Source: a candidate division Zixibacteria bacterium 4484_95 (lineage in GTDB: Bacteria; Zixibacteria; MSB-5A5; UBA10806; 4484-95). Taken from it: DNA of 55,683 nucleotides. The stretch covers positions 1 to 55,683 of the forward strand of contig NATP01000019.1 of NCBI GenBank assembly GCA_002085375.1, written 5' to 3'. A program made the translations under genes and the position numbers. The notes under the pieces are model-generated. The model made no database searches and had not been told where the DNA came from. It saw nothing but the letters and a program-made list of their open reading frames with translations. Positions 8,474-15,796 of the stretch are shown here, in pieces (the first letter of the stretch is position 1; the number at the start of each line of letters is the position of its first letter).

Positions 8474-8833
8474 GTTTTGATGTTATTAATATTTCTGAGG
8501 TTGGAACGCTAACTGAGGTTAGAGTAGAAAAGGCAAATAAATTATGTAAGGATACCGATAGCGCGAAAGCGACATGTATCCTGGTAGATGGTGAGGGTTA
8601 AGAAATTACATCTTAAAACATTACGTAACTTATTCTAGTAAGTGGGCCTTGGTGGTCTTGGAAAAAACTTATTTCGATTATATGACTTCAGATGTGAAAT
8701 ATGTTGATTTGAGAGACGTTGTATTTCAAATTGAAGGCATTAACTACAAATGAGTTAATTCTTGGCTATAAGGTACTTATATCTAAATGGACTTAAGTAG
8801 GGGCGTATTGCAATACGCCCCTACAGATTTATT
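8474..8833. other. 360-bp gap between the TPR gene and priA
   Basis: I see no convincing gene. A hairpin with 7-bp perfect arms, 8549-8555/8576-8582, encloses a smaller CGC-GAAA-GCG hairpin; no T-tract follows, so it is not a normal terminator. From 8595 to 8753 one plus-strand frame stays open for 52 codons and ends in TGA, with protein-like composition (WALVVLEKTYFDYMTSD is part of it). There is no clear start or ribosome site, so it may be the remnant of a gene. The 28-bp palindrome at 8797-8824 ends 9 bp before the priA ATG. Confidence 0.4.
8797..8824. repeat. 28-bp palindromic intergenic repeat, copy A
   Basis: A perfect 28-bp palindrome centred between 8810 and 8811, with outer arms GTAGGGGCGTATTG. 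Near-identical copies lie at 44669-44696 and 52673-52700. It sits 9 bp upstream of the priA start codon, so if transcribed it would form a stable hairpin in the leader and could hide the start region. Confidence 0.85.
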
Positions 8834-11236
8834 ATGTATGCAGAGGTAGCATTACCCGGCACAGGTTTCAAGACCTTTACATATATCATTCCCCCAAAGC
8901 TGAAATCATCGATAAGGCCGGGTGTACCGGTGATGGTTCCTCTTCGGAATTACTCAGCGGTCGGCGTTGTAATGGCGCTGAGCGATAAGAATCCTGCAAA
9001 AGAAAAAGAGTTAAAGGAAATCAGCGGCTTAATCGATCCGGTCTTCACTTTGACAGCAAAACACCTTACTCTGATTAACTGGATTGCCGATTATTACATT
9101 TGTCCTGTTGGTGATGTCTTAAAAGCCTCATTCCCACCGGATGTAATCGGGCGGACAAAAATGAGGGTTTTTGCAAGCAAAAAGATTCCACATGAACCAA
9201 AATGGAATTATGTTTATGAAAGAATAAGGTCTAAGACCGAAGGCTATGCTTATAAAAAGAGCAAACCTATTGTTTCGGGGGTGTCAAATGCCCTTGTTAA
9301 TAAAATGATAAAGGCTGGTTTTCTATACTTATCCGTTGATTACAGGGTTCAGAAACCGGTTGCCAGATTATTCGCTTGTATTAAGCCTGATATCGATATC
9401 TCATCTTCAGGGCAACAGTTATCTTCTCGAAGGAGAGAACTTCTGGAGCTTATGTGGGGTTACCCGTCAGGCATGGCTGTTTCAAAGCTGGTTGCTTTAG
9501 GTTTTTCGAGAGCCTTGATCGAGGCTATGGCAAGAGATGGATTTTTAGAGATTAAAGCACAGTACGATAGTGCGATTGTATCGCCAAAAGATGATTTCTT
9601 AAAAGATTTCGTATTAAATAAAGACCAACAAAAGGCGGTTGAATCGATTAACGAATCGCTGGAGAAGAATATCGTCAACACTTACCTGCTTTTTGGAATA
9701 ACTGGCTCTGGAAAAACGCAGGTTTATATAGAGGTTGCCCGTAAGGCATTGACCATGGGCAAATCAGTGTTGATACTTCTGCCTGAGATATCGTTAACCC
9801 CACAGGCAATTAAGAGATTTTCTGAGTCATTAAGATGTCCAATTGGGATATGGCATTCAAGAGTCACTGTTGCTCAGCGTGTTGATATTTATAAGCGGGC
9901 CAAAAAAGGTGAGTTGAGAGTTATACTCGGTGTAAGGTCAGCGGTTTTTGCCCCGTTAGAGAATCTTGGCCTTGTGGTAATAGATGAGGAACAGGATGAT
10001 TTGTATAAACAGTCGGATCCGGCGCCCCGGTATAATGCTCGTGATGTTGCTTTGATGAAAGCGAAAATCGAAGGGGCAACCACTGTGATGGGTTCGGCAA
10101 CACCGTCGATGGAGAGTTTTTACAATGCCGAAATAGGAAAGTATAAGCTTTTAAGGCTTCCTAAAAGATATGGTGGGGCTAAACTCCCCCGTGCTTATGC
10201 TATCGATTTAAAAAACGTTGAGGTGAATAAAAAATATTGGCCATTGTCCGAGCCTTTCATTGATAGGATTTGTAATAACATCGCTGATGGCAAACAGGTG
10301 ATTATCCTTCTTAATCGCCGTGGTTACTCGGGGTTATTATTATGCAAGGGATGTGGTTATATTGCGATCTGTCCAGATTGCCAGGTGGCAATGACATATC
10401 ATAAACCAGGCGGGCAATTGCGTTGTCATTTTTGTGGCCTGGCGGTTAAAGCTCCTACTATCTGTCCTGAGTGTAAGGGTGTATCCTTTGATTATCGTGG
10501 TATAGGCACCCAGAAATTAGAGGAATTGTTGATTGAGATTCTTGGTGAAAAAGGGATTATAAGAATGGATTCCGATTCCACCTCACGCAAGGGTGCCCTG
10601 GAGAAAATAATATCAACCTTTGAGGTTGGTGAAAAACCAGTTCTATTAGGTACCCGGATGGTAACAAAGGGCCATCATTTTCCTAAGGTTGGTCTGGTTG
10701 GCGTTGTTTTGGCAGATACCGGCTTGCACCTGCCGGATTTCAGGGCTTCGGAGAAAGTGTTTCAACTGTTGGTCCAGTTTGCCGGTCGTGCCGGACGGTC
10801 TGGTAACAGTGATGGCCAGGGTGAGTTTATTGTTCAAACTTTTGACCCTTCCTCGGGGATTTTAGAATTTGCCACCGGTCAGGATTATGAGTTATTTTAT
10901 CGCAAAGAGCTGTTACATCGCCGTGAACTTGGTTATCCGCCGTTTGGTAAAATAATACGAGTTGTGTTTTCAGGTAGCGATGGTTCTTATACCCGGTGGG
11001 TGGCAAGGAAATCAGCCGATGAATTTACCTCTAATTTAAAGACGGGCAAAATATTAGGGCCAGCGCCCACAAGAGTATTTCGGCTTGGGAAAAAATATCA
11101 CTACCAGGTTGTTTTAAAAGGTAAGTTTTCTGCCGATTTCAAAGAGTGGTTGAAAGGTTTTTTAGGTGGTGGGCACTCATGGCAGAAAAAGTCGGTTATT
11201 ATTAAGATCGATGTCGACCCGAGGGAGATGATATAG
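8834..11236 (+). CDS. priA: Primosomal protein N' (PriA helicase)
   Basis: 800 residues, within the usual 730-830. PriA reloads the replisome at stalled forks. The N-terminal DNA-binding domain covers about 1-200. The helicase core has Walker A GITGSGKT at 288-295, a motif II at 384-387, GSATPS, and a later TKGHHFP/QFAGRAGR region. The zinc-binding cysteines begin at C504 (CKGCGYIAICPDC) and continue through CHFC and CPEC. Oddity: motif II reads DEEQ rather than the usual DEEH. The ATG lacks a clear Shine-Dalgarno; the 28-bp palindrome lies just upstream. Confidence 0.95.
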   Translation: MYAEVALPGTGFKTFTYIIPPKLKSSIRPGVPVMVPLRNYSAVGVVMALSDKNPAKEKELKEISGLIDPVFTLTAKHLTLINWIADYYICPVGDVLKASFPPDVIGRTKMRVFASKKIPHEPKWNYVYERIRSKTEGYAYKKSKPIVSGVSNALVNKMIKAGFLYLSVDYRVQKPVARLFACIKPDIDISSSGQQLSSRRRELLELMWGYPSGMAVSKLVALGFSRALIEAMARDGFLEIKAQYDSAIVSPKDDFLKDFVLNKDQQKAVESINESLEKNIVNTYLLFGITGSGKTQVYIEVARKALTMGKSVLILLPEISLTPQAIKRFSESLRCPIGIWHSRVTVAQRVDIYKRAKKGELRVILGVRSAVFAPLENLGLVVIDEEQDDLYKQSDPAPRYNARDVALMKAKIEGATTVMGSATPSMESFYNAEIGKYKLLRLPKRYGGAKLPRAYAIDLKNVEVNKKYWPLSEPFIDRICNNIADGKQVIILLNRRGYSGLLLCKGCGYIAICPDCQVAMTYHKPGGQLRCHFCGLAVKAPTICPECKGVSFDYRGIGTQKLEELLIEILGEKGIIRMDSDSTSRKGALEKIISTFEVGEKPVLLGTRMVTKGHHFPKVGLVGVVLADTGLHLPDFRASEKVFQLLVQFAGRAGRSGNSDGQGEFIVQTFDPSSGILEFATGQDYELFYRKELLHRRELGYPPFGKIIRVVFSGSDGSYTRWVARKSADEFTSNLKTGKILGPAPTRVFRLGKKYHYQVVLKGKFSADFKEWLKGFLGGGHSWQKKSVIIKIDVDPREMI

Positions 11237-11289
11237 CCCTTGACTGGTAGGTAGTAACCTTTTACATTGAAGTTCATTATGGAGGCAAG

Positions 11290-11949
11290 TTGATTACTTT
11301 AAATGACGTAAAACAAAACGAAAAAGTGGCTTTGTTGATATCCAAAGCTGATGAATTTCTGGGTATCATCGGTTACACGGAGCATGGTGAGAGGCACAGT
11401 TCGCTGGCATCCAATATTGCCTATAACATTATGATTCGTCTTGGCAAGGGGGAGAAACGTGCCCAGCTTGCCGCTATTGCTGCCTATTTACATGATATCG
11501 GCAACGTTATCAACCGTGACTACCATGCCCAGACGGCCTCGATTATAGCTATGAATATCCTTGATGAGATAGGTATGGAGTATAGTGATATTATCGAGGT
11601 CATCGCTGCTATTGGCAATCATGATGAAAAGGATGGTAGCCCCATTTCGGATATTTGTGCGGCGGTTATTTTGGCTGATAAGTCCGACGTTCATCAGTCA
11701 CGTGTGCGCAATCCCGAATTCATCAAGACGGATATTCATGATCGGGTAAACTGGGCTGCCAAATCGTCATTTTTAAGAGTCGATGAGGTTAAGAAAAAGG
11801 TGATTTTGGAGATAAAGATCGATACTTCCGTATCCTCGGTAATGGAGTATTTTGAGATATTTTTATCACGAATGGTGGTTTGTCGTAGGGCGGCTGAATT
11901 TTTAGGATTAAAGTTTGAACTTGAAATCAACGGGTATAAACTTCTTTGA
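11290..11949 (+). CDS. HD-domain phosphohydrolase
   Basis: 219 residues from a TTG start with GGAGG four bases upstream; the nearby ATG at 11303 is out of frame, which supports TTG. The metal-binding HD pair is in YLHDIGN, preceded by HGERHSSLAS and followed by GNHDEKDG, the usual H...HD...H/D layout of the superfamily. The substrate is not evident; nucleotides, cyclic dinucleotides or (p)ppGpp are all possible. The gene ends 4 bp into purM, so the two are translationally coupled. Confidence 0.8.
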   Translation: MITLNDVKQNEKVALLISKADEFLGIIGYTEHGERHSSLASNIAYNIMIRLGKGEKRAQLAAIAAYLHDIGNVINRDYHAQTASIIAMNILDEIGMEYSDIIEVIAAIGNHDEKDGSPISDICAAVILADKSDVHQSRVRNPEFIKTDIHDRVNWAAKSSFLRVDEVKKKVILEIKIDTSVSSVMEYFEIFLSRMVVCRRAAEFLGLKFELEINGYKLL

Positions 11950-12872
11950 AAAATCCTGCTTCTGAGTACGCTAAATCAGGCGTTGATATAAAAGCCTCTG
12001 ATAAAGCCAAGTTGCTGATGAAAAAGCTGGTGGAGGGCACCTTTAATGGTAATGTTATCGGTGGCCATGGGGGTTTCGGCGGTTTGTATTCAATTAAGGA
12101 GCTTACCGGTGTTGACAAGATATTGGTAGGTTCAACGGATTCTGTTGGTACCAAACTGAAACTTGCGTTTATGACCGGCCGACACGACACAGTAGGGCAG
12201 GACCTGGTTAACCATTTAGTCAATGATATCTTGTGCTGTGGGGCTAAGCCGATGTTCTTTTTCGACGGTTTTTACAACGAGGGTGAATATGACTTGGCTG
12301 GTTTTATCATTGGCTGGGTGGATAAAGATAGAATTATTGATGGCAAGTTAATTAAACCCGGGGATAAAATAATCGGTTTGGCCTCGTCTGGTCTTCATAC
12401 AAACGGTTATTCATTAGCCAGACGGGCTTTTTTCGATATCGCTGGAATGAAACATGGCGATAAAATCGAGGAAACAGGCACTGAGGTTACCACAGAGCTT
12501 ATGAAGGTCCATTATTCATATTTGGATGTCGTTACGCCTTTGCTTGATTTAAGATTAATCAAGGGAATATCCCATATAACCGGTGGTGGTTTTGAGGGAA
12601 ATATCAGAAGAATTATACCTGATGGTATCTCAGCAGTTATCAAAACAGAAACCTGGCCGGTGCCTGGGATATTTAAGGCTATCCAGAGAATAGCTTCAGT
12701 TTCAGATTCTGAGATGTACAGGGTGTTTAATATGGGTATAGGAATGGTTTTAGTTTGTAATACTCAGGACAGCGGTAAGGTAATTTCCTTTATAAAAGAT
12801 GCAAATATTGACGTTTATGAGATAGGATTTTGTGAGAAAGGGAGGCGAAGAGTGGTGGTTGAATTTGGTTAA
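11946..12872 (+). CDS. purM: Phosphoribosylformylglycinamidine cyclo-ligase with an internal gap
   Basis: PurM closes the imidazole ring in purine synthesis (FGAM to AIR). The start and end match the family (SGVDIKASDKA, GGHGGFGGL, DSVGTKLKLAF, GLASSGLHTNGYSL, LTGGGFEGNI). The protein is 308 residues against about 345. Between FFFD (ending at residue 107) and GFYNEGEYDLAG, 39 residues present in the E. coli protein are absent, including the signature GGETAEMP. The junction lies near base 12266 and the frame is kept. As written the product should be inactive. It overlaps the HD gene by 4 nt and gpmI by a few nt. It is either a real in-frame deletion or an assembly error. Confidence 0.9.
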   Translation: MKNPASEYAKSGVDIKASDKAKLLMKKLVEGTFNGNVIGGHGGFGGLYSIKELTGVDKILVGSTDSVGTKLKLAFMTGRHDTVGQDLVNHLVNDILCCGAKPMFFFDGFYNEGEYDLAGFIIGWVDKDRIIDGKLIKPGDKIIGLASSGLHTNGYSLARRAFFDIAGMKHGDKIEETGTEVTTELMKVHYSYLDVVTPLLDLRLIKGISHITGGGFEGNIRRIIPDGISAVIKTETWPVPGIFKAIQRIASVSDSEMYRVFNMGIGMVLVCNTQDSGKVISFIKDANIDVYEIGFCEKGRRRVVVEFG

Positions 12873-13443
12873 CGATTCTCATACAATCAGGCGTCCGATT
12901 ATGCTTCTTATAATGGATGGATTTGGTTTGAGCCAATCCGATTATTATAATGCTATAAAAGCCGCTAACACACCGAATTTTGATAGATTGTGGGCTAAAT
13001 ATCCTCATACGGCCCTGGGCGCTTCAGGATTATCGGTAGGTCTTCCTGATGGCCAGATGGGTAATTCTGAGGTGGGCCATCTTAATTTAGGTGCTGGGCG
13101 AATCGTTTACCAGGAGGTTACCCGTATTGATAAGTCAATCAGCGATGGCAACTTCTTTAACAATCCGGTGCTCGTTAATCTTATAGATAGACTTAAAAAT
13201 CAGGATAAACCGCTTCATTTAATGGGTCTTTTATCTGATGGTTGTGTTCATTCATCATTAGATCACCTCTATGCTATACTTGAACTTTGTCTAAAAGAAG
13301 GTTTGAAAAAAGTGTTTATCCATGCTTTTCTTGATGGTCGAGATACTTCCCCATACGGAGGTGCCGATTATATCAACCAGCTAATCGGGAAATGTAAAGA
13401 GATAGGTATCGGCAAGCTAATGATGAGTTTATGGAACCTTTAA
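12865..13443 (+). CDS. gpmI: 2,3-bisphosphoglycerate-independent phosphoglycerate mutase, N-terminal part (broken gene)
   Basis: This enzyme interconverts 3- and 2-phosphoglycerate using two Mn ions. The N-part contains MLLIMDGFGL, GLPDGQMGNSEVGHLNLGAGR (the phosphorylated Ser is S68 from this start) and HAFLDGRDTSP. The family sequence continues to GIGK near base 13415. Then about 48 residues are missing (the SGRYYAMDRD...RW block) and the frame shifts, so this ORF ends in a meaningless MMSLWNL. The rest continues from about 13417 in another frame. The start is uncertain: TTG at 12859 or 12865, overlapping purM, or GTG at 12832. Confidence 0.85.
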   Translation: MVNDSHTIRRPIMLLIMDGFGLSQSDYYNAIKAANTPNFDRLWAKYPHTALGASGLSVGLPDGQMGNSEVGHLNLGAGRIVYQEVTRIDKSISDGNFFNNPVLVNLIDRLKNQDKPLHLMGLLSDGCVHSSLDHLYAILELCLKEGLKKVFIHAFLDGRDTSPYGGADYINQLIGKCKEIGIGKLMMSLWNL

Positions 13444-14279
13444 TATTCTCAGAAGCCTTAGGAGAAAATGGTCTTGTGCGTTCGGGTGAAGGTGTTATTT
13501 TCTTTAATTTCCGTGCCGATCGTGCCCGTCAGTTATGCCATGCTATAACAGATGATAAGTTTGACAATTTTGTTCGCCGTCCGAAAGTTATCGTGAATCT
13601 TGTTTCTCTGACGCATTACGATGATACTTTAAGGGCGGAGGTGGCTTTTCCCCAGGTAAAATTGGAGAAGATATTACCGGAGGTCATTTCAGAGGCTGGC
13701 CTAAAGCATTTGAAAATTGCTGAGACGGAAAAGTATCCTCATGTTACGTTCTTCTTTAATGGTGGCGTAGAGCGCACTCTTGAGGGTGAGGACAGGGTTT
13801 TAATCCCCTCGCCTAAAGTAGCTACATACGATCTGAAACCGGAGATGTCGGCACTGGAAGTCACCCAGGAGGTTTTAAAACGCATTGAATCTGGCAAGTA
13901 TGATGTAATCATACTTAACTTTGCCAACTGTGATATGGTTGGCCATACGGGTATATTTAAGGCGGCTATTAAGGCAGTTGAGGTAGTAGATAAGGGGTTG
14001 GGCGAGGTTGTTAACGCTGTTAGAGACGAAGGCGGTGTGGTGATGGTTACTGCCGACCATGGTAATGCCGAGGTTATGATGGGAAAAGATGGTAAGCCTT
14101 TTACTGCACATACGACCTCGCCGGTACCGTTTATTCTCGTAGATGATGAATACAATGGTCCACTTAGAAGCGGCGGGATTTTAGCCGACGTGGCTCCAAC
14201 CATAATAGAATATCTGGGTTTAAAACAGCCATCAGTGATGACCGGGGGGTCGCTTATAGAGAAGGTTAAAGTATCTTAG
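13431..14279 (+). CDS. gpmI: 2,3-bisphosphoglycerate-independent phosphoglycerate mutase, C-terminal part (broken gene)
   Basis: This is the continuation of gpmI in a different frame. Family homology begins just before the ATG used here (NDEFMEPLIF equals the family's DEFVxPxVI) and runs to the end. It contains GVIFFNFRADRARQ, the AETEKYPHVTFFFNGG block, SPKVATYDLKPEMSA, NCDMVGHTG and the metal site TADHGNAE, ending in MTGGSL. The two parts together give about 470 residues against about 510. Joined correctly the enzyme would be complete apart from the missing block near 13415-13420. A functional cell would need this gene, so a sequence or assembly fault is likely. Confidence 0.85.
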   Translation: MEPLIFSEALGENGLVRSGEGVIFFNFRADRARQLCHAITDDKFDNFVRRPKVIVNLVSLTHYDDTLRAEVAFPQVKLEKILPEVISEAGLKHLKIAETEKYPHVTFFFNGGVERTLEGEDRVLIPSPKVATYDLKPEMSALEVTQEVLKRIESGKYDVIILNFANCDMVGHTGIFKAAIKAVEVVDKGLGEVVNAVRDEGGVVMVTADHGNAEVMMGKDGKPFTAHTTSPVPFILVDDEYNGPLRSGGILADVAPTIIEYLGLKQPSVMTGGSLIEKVKVS

Positions 14280-14290
14280 GGTTAGCCTGA

Positions 14291-15796
14291 GTGGTTATAT
14301 CCCAAATAAAAAAAAAGGTCTTACTGGCAGCCATTTCTGCGCTACTTACAGTATTTGCCTTCCCTCCGTATAAAACCGGTTTTTTTATTTATCTTTCTCC
14401 GCTTTTGTTACTATATGCTCTTGATGATATTTCATCTAAAACGTCTTTTGTTATTGGTTATATTTGGGGGCTTGTGTTCAATCTTGGCATTTTATACGGC
14501 GTATTCTGGGCGACCATTCCCGGAACATTTGGCATTCTTGCCATAATGTCTTTACTGCCGGCTATTATTTGCGCTATATACAAGTTCGTCTCCGCCAGGT
14601 CGAAAGTTTTAAGTTATATTATGTGGCCCTTGCTCTGGGTTGCCTGGGATTACCTTCGAACATTAACCCAGCTTAATTTCCCATGGGCGGATTACGGTTA
14701 CACTCATAGTTATTATCTTGCCATGATTCAAATTGCTGAGATATTTGGCGTCTATGGTATTTCACTGATGATACATATTGTCAATATCCTGTTATTTATA
14801 TCGTTTAAATCAGATGTGATAGTTGTCAGGCGGCGGATTGCCTTTATAGTAGCGGTATTGTTGCCATGCGCATTTCTGGTTTATGGTTTATTCCGTTTGC
14901 CAGGTGAAGCGGAGGATGGCACATTGAAAGTCGCCATAGCCCAGGGTAATGTTACTCGTGACATAAAATGGAAAAAGGGAGGAGTAGAGTACAGCCTTAA
15001 CCTATTTTCCCAGATGACTCGCCAAGCAGCGGGTAAAGGAGCTGATTTGGTTATCTGGCCTGAAACTGCTATCCCGTTTTATTTATTGCATGAACCAAAT
15101 AAATTAAACCGGGTAAAAAAGCTTGTGGATAGCGCTGATGTAAGATTGTTGACCGGCACTCCAGAGTATTATAAGGTTGGAAAAAACGAGTATATTTATT
15201 TTAATGCTGCGGTTATGATTTCCCCCGCGGAAGATTCAATACCTGTTTATGAGAAGATAAAGCTGGTGCCGTTTAGCGAGCGGATACCTTTTTCCGAAAG
15301 GTTTAAGAAGCTGAGAGATATTCACCTTGGCCAGGCGGATTTTTCCCCGGGAAGGTATATGACGATTTTCTCATTTGACGATATTAAATATGCAACCGTG
15401 ATTTGTTTTGAGTCAGTTTTTCCCGGTTATTGTGCTGAATTTTGCCGGAAGGGAGCCCAGTTTTTGGTGGTTATCACGAATGACATGTGGTTTGGTCCAT
15501 CATCGCTTCCATACCAACATGCTCAGATGTCGATCTATCGAGCAATAGAAAATCGTCTACCTCTGGTTAGATGTGCTAACACTGGGATATCGATGTTCGT
15601 TGATCGATGGGGGAGAGTTTACAATCGCACAAAGATGTTTGAGAGAAAGCTGATAATGGGTACTATCATACCTGAACAATCTACGAGTATCTATAACCGC
15701 GTGGGTGATTTTTTGCCAATTTGTTGTATATTTGGTAGTATTCTGGTAATTGCCGTTGTGGTTTTTATGAAGGGGAGATATGATGGGAAATTTTAA
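14291..15796 (+). CDS. lnt: Apolipoprotein N-acyltransferase
   Basis: 501 residues from a GTG start. Lnt transfers the third acyl chain to the N-terminal Cys of lipoproteins in the inner membrane. Six or more hydrophobic segments fill the first 200 residues (FPPYKTGFFIYLSPLLLL, LLWVAWDYLRT). The nitrilase-type domain follows, with the three catalytic positions in WPETAIPF (Glu), KIKLVPFSERIPF (Lys) and VICFES (Cys). A final membrane segment ends the protein. Presence of Lnt fits the lipoprotein at 7418 and a Gram-negative envelope. It starts 11 bp after gpmI and overlaps the next gene by 17 nt. Confidence 0.93.
   Translation: MVISQIKKKVLLAAISALLTVFAFPPYKTGFFIYLSPLLLLYALDDISSKTSFVIGYIWGLVFNLGILYGVFWATIPGTFGILAIMSLLPAIICAIYKFVSARSKVLSYIMWPLLWVAWDYLRTLTQLNFPWADYGYTHSYYLAMIQIAEIFGVYGISLMIHIVNILLFISFKSDVIVVRRRIAFIVAVLLPCAFLVYGLFRLPGEAEDGTLKVAIAQGNVTRDIKWKKGGVEYSLNLFSQMTRQAAGKGADLVIWPETAIPFYLLHEPNKLNRVKKLVDSADVRLLTGTPEYYKVGKNEYIYFNAAVMISPAEDSIPVYEKIKLVPFSERIPFSERFKKLRDIHLGQADFSPGRYMTIFSFDDIKYATVICFESVFPGYCAEFCRKGAQFLVVITNDMWFGPSSLPYQHAQMSIYRAIENRLPLVRCANTGISMFVDRWGRVYNRTKMFERKLIMGTIIPEQSTSIYNRVGDFLPICCIFGSILVIAVVVFMKGRYDGKF

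Noticed and set aside
8549-8582. Hairpin after the TPR gene as a rho-independent terminator
   Set aside because: The arms are good but no T-tract follows and the loop is long; kept only as a note on the intergenic region.
12266-12266. Intron, intein or programmed frameshift as the cause of the broken genes
   Set aside because: Sequence is missing rather than inserted at every site, so splicing or frameshifting cannot restore the normal proteins.
13739-14203. Long minus-strand ORF (154 codons) antisense to gpmI
   Set aside because: Low-complexity Ser/Thr/Pro composition typical of the shadow frame of a conserved gene; gpmI homology on the plus strand is unambiguous.
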